Assembly: GCA_030593185.1 (NCBI GenBank)
Contig: JAUVHQ010000153.1
Location: 1 to 5,756, forward strand
Length of the DNA: 5,756 nucleotides
Direction of reading: 5' to 3'
DNA from: Bacteroidota bacterium
Lineage (GTDB): Bacteria; Bacteroidota; Bacteroidia; Bacteroidales; VadinHA17
Shown here: piece after piece, positions 1 through 5,628 of the stretch
Layout: each line of letters opens with the position of its first letter
Numbering within the stretch: position 1 is the first letter of the stretch
The notes under the pieces: generated by a model
Seen by the model: the letters and a program-made list of their open reading frames with translations, nothing else
What the model was told of the DNA's origin: nothing
Database searches by the model: none
Translations under genes and position numbers: made by a program

Positions 1-526
1 CTTTTCTGCTTTGTATGCTCATTATGGAAAAACATATAAATATTCCTCCAACCATTGTTAGGAAAACACCAGCAATAACAGAATTAAAAGTATAGCCTTC
101 TTCGAAATCTTTCTGAAGATGCAATCCAAATATTGCAGCAAAAACTATTATTAAACCAATAATCAGCGCAAAATAATCATAAATTGAATAAAGCAGGTTT
201 GCAGTTTTGTATAGTTTTGAATTTCTGTATTTTTCAAACTGTCTCTGCGCCTGGCGTGCAGCATGTTTTCTTGCTTTCGCTTTTTCTCTTTCAACCCAAT
301 CACGATATCTTTCCTCAGGAGTTTTTTTCGATCTGAATCCGGGTTGGTTATAGTGTTTCATTAAAAACTCATATGCTTCATTCACAAGAATAAATTTATC
401 CTGTGCCCCGGAATCCTTATTCAGGTCAGGATGAAACTTTTTCGCTTTTTTCCTGAAAGCCCTTTTAATTTCAAGAATCCCTGAATTCGGAGAAACTTCA
501 AGTATATTTAAATATTGACGGATCAT
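1..526 (-). CDS. Membrane-anchored J-domain (DnaJ-like) protein, 3' end cut by window edge
   Basis: The first 175 codons of a J-domain protein can be read from the ATG at 526 down to base 2, with no stop before the edge. An N-terminal J domain covers residues 4 to about 60. It has a helix II of the EIKRAFRKKAKKF type and the diagnostic HPD motif at residues 32-34, which in the family stimulates the ATPase of an Hsp70 (DnaK). A charged Lys/Arg/Ala-rich helix follows (about 73-105), then two hydrophobic segments (about 116-135 and 148-170). No Gly/Phe region or zinc-finger cysteines are visible before the edge, so this resembles a type III J protein tethered to the inner membrane rather than canonical DnaJ. 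An in-frame TGA lies five codons upstream, so this ATG is the first possible start. The gene is divergent from rtcB, and a heptad array sits just upstream. The client and the missing C-terminus are unknown. Confidence 0.87.
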   Translation of the reverse strand, partial: MIRQYLNILEVSPNSGILEIKRAFRKKAKKFHPDLNKDSGAQDKFILVNEAYEFLMKHYNQPGFRSKKTPEERYRDWVEREKAKARKHAARQAQRQFEKYRNSKLYKTANLLYSIYDYFALIIGLIIVFAAIFGLHLQKDFEEGYTFNSVIAGVFLTMVGGIFICFSIMSIQSRK

Positions 527-585
527 TGATAGTCTTTTTCAGAATGCAAGATAATAACATAGCTTTATAATGTAATAAAAAAGGT

Positions 586-622
586 GTAACTAATCAGTCG
601 GCAGTCCACAATCCACAGTCAG
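586..622 (-). repeat. Heptad array 1 (GACTGNN), leftward, with conserved junction
   Basis: Four 7-bp units lie at 595-622. On the plus strand they read CAGTCGG, CAGTCCA, CAATCCA and CAGTCAG. Read on the minus strand the array starts TTGCTGACTGTGGA and ends GACTGATTAGTTAC (599 down to 586). This end lies 59 bp before the start codon of the J-domain gene. Bases 595-610 are an exact 16-bp inverted copy of 907-922 in array 2. Confidence 0.9.
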
Positions 623-728
623 CAAAAAAGTAAATAACAATAAAACAATTATAATACAATAATAAATGTAAAAAATCACAATAAACAAGCATCAAAATAC
701 AAATAAATCTCAATATTCAAAGTTGTTT

Positions 729-763
729 CGGTCATTTGGTAATTGATATTTGGATATTATTTA
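729..763 (+). repeat. Degenerate 7-bp units of the TTGRTAW type
   Basis: Read in steps of seven from 736, the units are TTGGTAA, TTGATAT, TTGGATA and TTATTTA, with CGGTCAT before them. The sequence differs from the GACTG arrays but keeps the 7-bp period. Degeneracy makes this call softer than the other arrays. Confidence 0.5.
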
Positions 764-815
764 CTCACAAAATAATTAATTTTCAAAGGTGTTCATGAGA
801 CTACTTCGTTCAGTT

Positions 816-836
816 GTTTTTTGTTATTTGTTATTT
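816..836 (+). repeat. Short GTTATTT heptad array
   Basis: Three 7-bp units: GTTTTTT, GTTATTT and GTTATTT. The right half overlaps the right arm of the inner inverted repeat. Confidence 0.6.
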
Positions 837-903
837 GGTGCTTTATTTACGAAAATGCTTGACTTTATGGACAGACACTAAATAGTCCAGTCTTTAGCTT
901 GCT

Positions 904-959
904 GACTGTGGACTGCCGACTGTTGACTGCGGACTGCTGATTGCTGACTGATTAGATAC
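904..959 (+). repeat. Heptad array 2 (GACTGNN), seven units, rightward
   Basis: Seven uninterrupted 7-bp units run from 904 to 952. All begin GACTG except the sixth, GATTGCT; the last two bases vary. The array begins TTGCTGACTGTGGA (from 900) and ends with the junction GACTGATTAGATAC at 946-959, 66 bp before the rtcB start. The junction matches the inverted junction of array 1 at 13 of 14 positions. Confidence 0.93.
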
Positions 960-1025
960 AAATTATTTACAGGAAAAATTGGTTTTGATTTTCTTATATT
1001 GTAAATTATTTGAAAATTGCAATAA

Positions 1026-2201
1026 ATGGAAAAGGTATTGCATATTGGCAGGCTTCCTATTAAATTGTGGTTGAATGAGGTCGAAGATGGAGCCATGAAA
1101 CAGGCGGTAAACCTGGCGAATCTCCCTTTTGCATTCAAACATATTGTCATTATGCCCGATTGCCATCTGGGTTATGGTATGCCTATTGGTGGTGTGCTGG
1201 CTACGAAAGGAGTTGTTATTCCCAATGCAGTTGGTGTTGATATAGGTTGCGGAATGTCTGCTGTTCAAACATCATTGAATGATATTGATATAAACAGACT
1301 ACGCACACTAATGTATGGTATCAGGGATCTTGTACCCCTCGGATTTAAGCACCATAAAAAAGCACGGGATCCTGAACGTATGCCGAAAGGAAAATTCATG
1401 AAAATTGATGACTTGCCGGTTGTTTCGCGCGAATATAATAGCGCTCTTTATCAATTGGGAACACTGGGTGGCGGGAACCATTTTATTGAAATTCAGAAAG
1501 GTTCAGACGGTTTTATATGGCTAATGGTACATTCAGGCAGCCGTAATATTGGTAAACAGGTGGCTGACCATTATAATAAACTGGCAATGAAGCTTAATGA
1601 TAAATGGGGTAAATATGAATACAGGAAATGGCAACTGGCATACCTGCCTGAAAATAGTGATGAGGGAATTATATATTGGAATGAGATGCGGTTTTGTATC
1701 GATTTTGCATTTGCAAACAGGCAATTAATGATTGATAATATCATGTCGGTATTCAGGAATGAGTTTGGTGAAAAGATTAAATTCACTCCCCTGATCAATA
1801 TTGCCCATAATTATGCCTCAAGAGAAGATCATTATGGCGAACAGGTTATCGTTCATCGTAAAGGAGCTACCCAAGCTAAGAAAGGTCAAACAGGTATTAT
1901 CCCTGGTTCGCAAGGCACAAACAGTTATATTGTTCGTGGTAAAGGGAACATGGATAGTTTTGAGAGTTGTTCACATGGTGCAGGAAGAGTTATGGGACGA
2001 AAACAGGCACAAAGAAGTCTGGATCTTTCAAAAGAGATCAAAGACCTGGATAAAAAGAATATACTTCATTCAATACGGTCAAAAAAAGATCTTGATGAAG
2101 CCCCTTCTGCTTATAAGGATATAAAGGAAGTTATGAGAAACCAATCTGATCTGGTGGAAATAATTGTTGAGTTAAAACCAATGGCGGTGATAAAAGGATA
2201 A
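1026..2201 (+). CDS. rtcB: RtcB-family RNA ligase (GTP- and Mn-dependent)
   Basis: This is a complete 391-residue RtcB-family protein. The family joins RNA 3'-phosphate (or 2',3'-cyclic phosphate) to 5'-OH ends through an RNA-guanylate intermediate, using GTP and Mn2+, in tRNA or RNA repair and splicing in the cytoplasm. Visible signatures are VGVDIGCGM (Asp72 and Cys75 as metal ligands), GGGNH (His152), HSGSRNIG (His169), NIAHNY (His261), PGSQGTNSYIV (from 293), the guanylated histidine His317 in SHGAGR, and the C-terminal Lys390-Gly. All expected catalytic residues are present, so it should be active. Length is close to E. coli RtcB (408 residues). The start is fixed by an in-frame TAA directly before the ATG; there is no Shine-Dalgarno sequence. 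Small departures from the E. coli-type motifs are PGSQG for PGSMG and GRVMGR for GRVMSR. No archease or RtcA gene is in the window. It overlaps the next gene by one base. Confidence 0.95.
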   Translation: MEKVLHIGRLPIKLWLNEVEDGAMKQAVNLANLPFAFKHIVIMPDCHLGYGMPIGGVLATKGVVIPNAVGVDIGCGMSAVQTSLNDIDINRLRTLMYGIRDLVPLGFKHHKKARDPERMPKGKFMKIDDLPVVSREYNSALYQLGTLGGGNHFIEIQKGSDGFIWLMVHSGSRNIGKQVADHYNKLAMKLNDKWGKYEYRKWQLAYLPENSDEGIIYWNEMRFCIDFAFANRQLMIDNIMSVFRNEFGEKIKFTPLINIAHNYASREDHYGEQVIVHRKGATQAKKGQTGIIPGSQGTNSYIVRGKGNMDSFESCSHGAGRVMGRKQAQRSLDLSKEIKDLDKKNILHSIRSKKDLDEAPSAYKDIKEVMRNQSDLVEIIVELKPMAVIKG

Positions 2202-2209
2202 TGGAAATG
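2192..2209 (+). promoter_or_regulatory. Shine-Dalgarno and stop/start overlap between rtcB and the radical SAM gene
   Basis: The rtcB stop and the next ATG share a base (TAATG, 2199-2203). AAAGGA just upstream is one of the few purine-rich ribosome sites in the window. Its spacing suits the second ATG (2207) better than the first (2201), so the true start may be two codons later. The arrangement suggests translational coupling. Confidence 0.55.
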
Positions 2210-3121
2210 GTACCTGCATATATAAAGACGTATGAAACAGGTGTCCTTGATGAAAGGATCAGCTATGCACAGGAGCAACTTGCTGACTGTAATATGTGTC
2301 CGCGCAGATGTGGTGTAAACCGGTTGAATGGTAATAAAGGAATATGCAAAACGGGTTTCAGGGCAATGGTTTCAAGTTATAATTCCCATTATGGGGAAGA
2401 ATCTCCTTTAGTTGGTAAAAATGGCTCAGGTACAATCTTCTTTACAAATTGTAATCTGCTGTGCGATTTTTGTCAGAATTTTGATATAAGTCATGAGGGA
2501 AAAGGTAATGAAGTATCTGATGAAGAATTAGCCCTGATGATGCTGCAACTTCAAAGAGGTGGTTGTCATAATATTAATTTTGTTACACCTACACATGTAA
2601 TACCGCAGATATTATCAGCTTTGAAGCAAGCCGTTATTGGAGGATTAAATATTCCGCTGGTCTATAATTCAGGAGGATATGACCGGGTTGAAACCCTGGA
2701 GTTGCTTGATGGAATTGTTGATATTTATATGCCCGATTTTAAGTTTTGGAATTCAGGTATCGCAGCAAGAGCCTGTGATGCAGTAGATTACCCAGAGATC
2801 ACGAAATTAGCCCTTAAGGAAATGCACAGGCAGGTGGGGCAGCTGGTTATTAATAAAAATGGTATTGCTGAACGGGGATTGCTGGTAAGGCATTTAGTAC
2901 TGCCGGATGAGGCTGCGGGAACAAAAGAAATAATGAATTTCATTTCGGAGGAAATTTCATCGCAGACCTATATAAATGTTATGTCACAGTATTATCCTTG
3001 TGGTAAAGCATATAAACATCAGGAACTTAGCCGGAGAATAACATCCGAAGAATATTACCAGGCACTTATGAATACAAAAAATGCCGGTATTACAAGGTTG
3101 GATAACCTTAATTTTAAATAG
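2201..3121 (+). CDS. Radical SAM protein of the PflX type (COG1313)
   Basis: This 306-residue protein has the radical SAM cluster motif CX3CX2C (Cys84, Cys88, Cys91 in CNLLCDFC), which binds a 4Fe-4S cluster and S-adenosylmethionine. Before it lies a second cysteine set, CNMCPRRCG (Cys30, Cys33, Cys37) with Cys49, typical of the PflX/COG1313 family and possibly holding another cluster or metal. Further family motifs are GSGTIFFTNC, NINFVTPTH (124-132), VYNSGGY (154-160), DIYMPDFKFW (174-183), RHLVLP (230-235) and MSQYYP (261-266). The family resembles pyruvate formate-lyase activating enzymes, but to my knowledge its substrate is not established, so no reaction is assigned. It appears complete and cytoplasmic. 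Start is the ATG at 2201 or, with better ribosome-site spacing, 2207. It is the second gene of an operon with rtcB, which hints at, but does not prove, a shared role. Confidence 0.9.
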   Translation: MEMVPAYIKTYETGVLDERISYAQEQLADCNMCPRRCGVNRLNGNKGICKTGFRAMVSSYNSHYGEESPLVGKNGSGTIFFTNCNLLCDFCQNFDISHEGKGNEVSDEELALMMLQLQRGGCHNINFVTPTHVIPQILSALKQAVIGGLNIPLVYNSGGYDRVETLELLDGIVDIYMPDFKFWNSGIAARACDAVDYPEITKLALKEMHRQVGQLVINKNGIAERGLLVRHLVLPDEAAGTKEIMNFISEEISSQTYINVMSQYYPCGKAYKHQELSRRITSEEYYQALMNTKNAGITRLDNLNFK

Positions 3122-3149
3122 AATATTAAATTTCGTAACTATTCAGTGT

Positions 3150-3171
3150 CTTCGCTTCGGCTGCGCTCAGC
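3150..3171 (+). repeat. GC-rich patch with small hairpin
   Basis: A 22-base GC-rich stretch (start CTTCGCTTCGG) stands out in AT-rich sequence. It ends in a 4-bp stem, GCTG/CAGC, with loop CGCT (3160-3171). It resembles dispersed intergenic sequences I remember from Bacteroidota genomes. It could also help end the rtcB transcript, but no T-run follows. Confidence 0.4.
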
Positions 3172-3222
3172 ATAAAAAGTTTGGAATGCCAAAATGGCTA
3201 ATTTTATTATACTTTGATTTTT

Positions 3223-3257
3223 TAGTCTGCAATCTTCAGTCGGCAGTCGGCAATTTG
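3223..3257 (-). repeat. Heptad array 4, degenerate, leftward
   Basis: Five 7-bp units on the plus strand: TAGTCTG, CAATCTT, CAGTCGG, CAGTCGG and CAATTTG. On the minus strand it starts TTGCCGACTG, the same start as array 3 (3355-3364). It lacks the GACTGATTAGTTAC junction and does not face a nearby start codon. Confidence 0.75.
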
Positions 3258-3358
3258 AAGACCGGGTTATTTATACTTTTAGTACATATATATAGTTAAG
3301 TTTCCAAATGTAGTTGCCATTGTGTTATAATTGTTTGATTGTTCTTTTCTTTCTTGCC

Positions 3359-3393
3359 GACTGTAGACTGTGGACTGCGGACTGATTAGTTAC
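3359..3393 (+). repeat. Heptad array 3 (GACTGNN), four units, rightward
   Basis: Four perfect-period units: GACTGTA, GACTGTG, GACTGCG and GACTGAT. They are followed by the junction tail, giving GACTGATTAGTTAC at 3380-3393. This is identical to the minus-strand junction of array 1. The end lies 31 bp before the oxidoreductase start codon. Confidence 0.9.
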
Positions 3394-3424
3394 TAAATTT
3401 CAAATATAATACACAGATAAAACT

Positions 3425-4483
3425 ATGAAAGATAAGATACGCACAGGTTTAGCTTCTTATGGAATGTCGGGCAGGGTTTTTCATGCACCCTTTCTGGAAA
3501 CAAATCCGGGTTATATTCTTAAAACAGTTTTGGAAAGAACCCCAAAAGGGTCGAAAGAGAAATATCCGGGGGTGAATATTGTTACAAGTTACGAGGAACT
3601 TCTATCAGATAAAAATATTGATCTTATTGTTGTCAATACACCTGACCATACACATTACGAATTAGCAAAAAAAGCTTTAAATGCAGGTAAACATGTTGTT
3701 GTTGAGAAGCCGTTTGTTGTCAAATCTTCGGATGGAGAAGAGCTTATTAAAACTGCTGAAGAAGAAAATCTTGTACTCAGTGTTTTTCAAAATCGAAGGT
3801 GGGATGGTGATTTTATGACAGTGAAAAAAGTAATAGAAAAAGGCTGGCTGGGAAGATTAGTGGAGTATGAAGCTCATTTCGACCGGTTCAGGAATTTTAT
3901 CAAAGAGAATACCTGGAAGGAAGAGGAGGGAAAAGGTACGGGAGTATTATATAACCTGGGTTCGCATTTAATTGATCAGGCACTTGTCCTGTTTGGATTA
4001 CCTGAACTGGTTAATGCAAACATCCGTGCATTCCGCGATGGAGGGAAGGTAAATGATTATTTTGATATTCGTCTTGAATACGCGAATTTCAGGGTGATAT
4101 TAAAGTCATCGTATTTGGTTCGCGAACCGGGACCCGCATACATCTTAAATGGAACCAACGGGTCGTTTGTGAAATTTGGTGCCGATCCGCAGGAGGAACT
4201 GTTGAATAAAGGCATTCTGCCGGTTGGTAATAAGTGGGTAAAAGAAAAGGAGAAATTTTGGGGACTGCTTAATACATCTATTAATGGTAAAGATGTCAGG
4301 GAAAGAATTGAAACCCCGCCGGGGAATTATAACGAGTTCTATAATAATGTATATAAGGCGATTAAGGAAGGCGAGGAGTTGGCGGTCAAACCCGGTGAGG
4401 TTTTAGATGTTATCAGAATTATTGAAATGGCAATAAGGAGCAACCGGGAGGGGAGGAGTGTAGAGTTGAAAGTTGAAAGTTAA
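3425..4483 (+). CDS. Gfo/Idh/MocA-family NAD(P)-dependent oxidoreductase
   Basis: This complete 352-residue protein has the two-domain layout of the Gfo/Idh/MocA family: an N-terminal Rossmann fold (about 1-120) and a C-terminal alpha/beta substrate domain. Visible features are the nucleotide-binding loop SYGMSGRVFHAPF (11-23), the VVNTPDHTHYELA segment (69-81), the catalytic-lysine motif EKP (94-96), QNRRWDGDF (122-130), HFDRFR (151-156) and NLGSHLIDQA (177-186), whose His181 and Asp184 are in the usual active-site positions. These resemble the YdgJ/YvaA (IolW) branch, where B. subtilis IolW acts on scyllo-inositol with NADP. The substrate here is not certain: a sugar or inositol is likely. 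The first glycine of the usual GxGxxG is Ser11. No Shine-Dalgarno sequence is seen. A heptad array ends 31 bp upstream. The last codons (ELKVES) and stop lie in a 7-bp repeat, so the C-terminus was probably altered by it. It looks monocistronic. Confidence 0.92.
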   Translation: MKDKIRTGLASYGMSGRVFHAPFLETNPGYILKTVLERTPKGSKEKYPGVNIVTSYEELLSDKNIDLIVVNTPDHTHYELAKKALNAGKHVVVEKPFVVKSSDGEELIKTAEEENLVLSVFQNRRWDGDFMTVKKVIEKGWLGRLVEYEAHFDRFRNFIKENTWKEEEGKGTGVLYNLGSHLIDQALVLFGLPELVNANIRAFRDGGKVNDYFDIRLEYANFRVILKSSYLVREPGPAYILNGTNGSFVKFGADPQEELLNKGILPVGNKWVKEKEKFWGLLNTSINGKDVRERIETPPGNYNEFYNNVYKAIKEGEELAVKPGEVLDVIRIIEMAIRSNREGRSVELKVES

Positions 4484-4499
4484 AAGTTAAAAGTTAGAT
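4465..4499 (+). repeat. GTTRAAA heptad array across the oxidoreductase stop codon
   Basis: Five 7-bp units: GTTGAAA twice, GTTAAAA twice, then GTTAGAT. The oxidoreductase stop (4481-4483) is in the third unit, so the repeat encodes the final residues and continues into the 3' flank. Confidence 0.88.
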
Positions 4500-4517
4500 G
4501 GATGTGAACCAGTAACT

Positions 4518-4533
4518 CGAAACCCGAAACCCG
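4518..4533 (+). repeat. CGAAACC heptad pair
   Basis: Two exact 7-bp units, CGAAACC (4518-4524 and 4525-4531), plus the first two bases of a third, directly next to the hairpin that follows. This is a third unrelated unit sequence with the same 7-bp length. Confidence 0.65.
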
Positions 4534-4563
4534 CTTCGTCCACCGTAGTGGTAACGAAGGCGG
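4531..4563. terminator. Strong hairpin between convergent genes
   Basis: CCGC-TTCGT-CCAC (4531-4543) pairs with GTGG-(TA)-ACGAA-(G)-GCGG (4548-4563) around a CGTA loop. This gives a 13-bp stem with a two-base and a one-base bulge. It lies midway in the 99 bp between the oxidoreductase and the convergent membrane-protein gene. T5 follows on the plus strand only after a gap (4587-4591), so it is not a textbook intrinsic terminator. It may act as a bidirectional end structure or be a dispersed palindromic repeat. Confidence 0.5.
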
Positions 4564-4582
4564 ATAACGCGGAACTCTTTGG

Positions 4583-5332
4583 CTACTTTTTATATTCATT
4601 AATTATTTTCTCAATATCACTCATTCTAAAACCATAATCTCTTTTTAGCAATCCGAGTCTTTGATTATCAGAAACAGACTCCGGGATATTAAGTTTTTTC
4701 ATAATATATTTTGATGGAACATCATATTCTACTGATAATTCCCTGATGGTCATATAACCCCTGATCTCAATATCCATGTTAGAACGATAATGCCTTTCAT
4801 GGGATTCTTCAGCATCTTGTAATGTGCCTTTACTATTATCTTTTACTACCTCACTTTTATCATCTTTTATAACAGCTTTATTATCATGCATATTCGTTAT
4901 TTCTGTTTCTGATATAGTGTTTTCATATGTTACCTGTCGTCCTTGCCCTTGTATTATTTCACCTATTTCAGGTTTCACAATAAAAGCAAAGAGAAAAAGA
5001 AGGGCACTGGTAAAAACAAATATGCTTGTAGCTAGTTTACGTGCTAATGTACCACTAACCAGTTTACGAAATAAAGATAAAATCAATTTCCAGTGTAAAA
5101 TAGTATGTAACAACAGCAGTCCCAATAAAACAAATGCAATAACAAGATGAATAGCACCCCATTCATGTCTGTCCATATTAAAAACATAAAGTTCAACATT
5201 TTCCCCATACTTAATCCATCTGTCATGTCCGGGAATTAGTACGTATTTCATCAGAAAACCTATTCCTGCAATAGCTGCCATGCAGAGAAACATTAAAGAA
5301 TCGATTAAAAAATTAATTTTTGACTTAGACAT
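4583..5332 (-). CDS. DUF4405-type membrane protein with C-terminal HTH-like domain
   Basis: This 249-residue protein has three predicted membrane segments (about 8-32, 58-80 and 101-119). Histidines His56, His62, His76 and His80 lie in and before the second segment, in the pattern RHEWGAIH ... HTILHW. That pattern resembles DUF4405, a small cytochrome-b-like membrane family, so heme binding is plausible but not shown. Residues 121-190 form a hydrophilic, charged linker. Residues 191-247 form a compact domain (GYMTIRELSVEYDVPSKYI, then LGLLKRDYGFRMSDIEKII) with helix-turn-helix-like spacing. I recall it attached to other redox membrane proteins, but it is not necessarily DNA-binding. No CXXCH heme motif or iron-sulfur cysteine cluster is seen. 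An in-frame TGA two codons upstream fixes the ATG as the first start. It is convergent with the oxidoreductase and has no close partner in the window. Function is unknown; a role in membrane electron transfer is inferred. Confidence 0.82.
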   Translation of the reverse strand: MSKSKINFLIDSLMFLCMAAIAGIGFLMKYVLIPGHDRWIKYGENVELYVFNMDRHEWGAIHLVIAFVLLGLLLLHTILHWKLILSLFRKLVSGTLARKLATSIFVFTSALLFLFAFIVKPEIGEIIQGQGRQVTYENTISETEITNMHDNKAVIKDDKSEVVKDNSKGTLQDAEESHERHYRSNMDIEIRGYMTIRELSVEYDVPSKYIMKKLNIPESVSDNQRLGLLKRDYGFRMSDIEKIINEYKK

Positions 5333-5628
5333 AATTCATATAATATTTTTAAATATAATTATTATTTTCCTGTTTTGTATAATGGGACAGCCAAAACCAG
5401 TTTAAAATAATATTATTTGATTTTCTATAATGAAAAACCTCTTTTGTCTTATTAGATTGATTTGCATGACTCTGATTTATTAAATGATAAAAAATATCCC
5501 GGTGGTAGTAATTGCTATTACCGGCACCAATTTTTTAATAAATTATATTTCATATAATGTATTTTTATAGTATTTGTCTTCAAATTTAGTAAAGAAAATC
5601 GACAAAACAGCAGGGCATATTTCAATTA
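5333..5628. other. AT-rich intergenic region upstream of the DUF4405 gene
   Basis: No gene was recognised. The region must contain the promoter of the minus-strand membrane-protein gene, but no box sequence is clear enough to call. Its main structure is the nested hairpin at 5475-5543. Confidence 0.5.
5475..5543. terminator. Nested hairpin flanked by A6 and T6, terminator-like
   Basis: The core stem pairs CCGGTGGTAG (5499-5508) with CTATTACCGG (5515-5524) around TAATTG, with two G-U pairs in the plus-strand RNA. A6 (5489-5494) and T6 (5531-5536) flank it. An outer exact 10-bp inverted repeat, ATTTATTAAA (5475-5484) and TTTAATAAAT (5534-5543), encloses all. The form fits a bidirectional intrinsic terminator. 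It lies about 90 bp past the stop of the right-edge minus-strand frame. In minus-strand RNA the two wobble pairs become A-C mismatches. Confidence 0.55.

Larger units (their letters stand above)
687..843. repeat. Inner imperfect inverted repeat (687-706 and 824-843)
   Basis: The reverse complement of 687-706 matches 824-843 at 17 of 20 positions by eye. Both arms end in a conserved GCTT when read in the same direction. The pair is nested inside heptad arrays 1 and 2, so the whole 586-959 stretch is organised as a large imperfect palindrome. Confidence 0.6.
527..1025. other. 499-bp divergent intergenic region made largely of heptad repeats
   Basis: This region separates the J-domain gene (leftward) from rtcB (rightward) and must hold both promoters. 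It has no credible gene: the minus-strand reading frame over 878-1150 is just the translated repeat (SQQSAVR-like) continuing antisense into rtcB. Contents in order are a GACTG-type array reading leftward (586-622), A-rich sequence, degenerate 7-bp units (729-763), a short GTTATTT array (816-836), and a GACTG array reading rightward (904-959). The outer ends are inverted copies of each other. I could not find a convincing Bacteroidota promoter (TTTG, then TAnnTTTG) for either gene. Confidence 0.75.
3122..3424. other. 303-bp intergenic region with two heptad arrays
   Basis: No gene is supported here. The plus-strand frame from 3081 to 3299 reads out of frame through the radical SAM gene end and then through repeats. 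Contents are a GC-rich patch with a small hairpin (3150-3171), a short GCCA/TGGC hairpin (3188-3198), a leftward GACTG-type array (3223-3257), AT-rich sequence, and a rightward GACTG array (3359-3393) just before the next gene. The region must hold the end of the rtcB transcript and the promoter of the oxidoreductase gene. I see no strong terminator with a T-run. Confidence 0.7.

Noticed and set aside
595..622. Heptad arrays as a CRISPR array
   Set aside because: Units are 7 bp and contiguous, with no spacers of 30 bp or so and no cas genes in the window.
983..1012. Possible Bacteroidota promoter for rtcB (TTTTG at 983-987, ATTATTTG at 1005-1012)
   Set aside because: The second box does not match TAnnTTTG at its first two bases, spacing is 17 rather than about 19, and it would leave almost no 5' leader. 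Too weak to call in AT-rich sequence.
878..1150. A 90-codon minus-strand frame upstream of and overlapping rtcB
   Set aside because: Its N-terminal part is antisense to rtcB and its C-terminal part is the translated GACTG heptad array (SQQSAVR-like repeats). No independent support for a gene.
3188..3198. GCCA/TGGC mini-hairpin as terminator of the rtcB operon
   Set aside because: A 4-bp stem with a 3-base loop is too weak, and the following sequence is AT-rich without a clean T-run.
3081..3299. A 72-codon plus-strand frame after the radical SAM gene
   Set aside because: It starts out of frame inside the radical SAM gene and then runs through intergenic repeats; no recognisable domain or ribosome site.
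4824..5150. A 108-codon plus-strand frame
   Set aside because: Antisense shadow of the DUF4405-type membrane protein, whose frame has clear membrane segments and domain structure.
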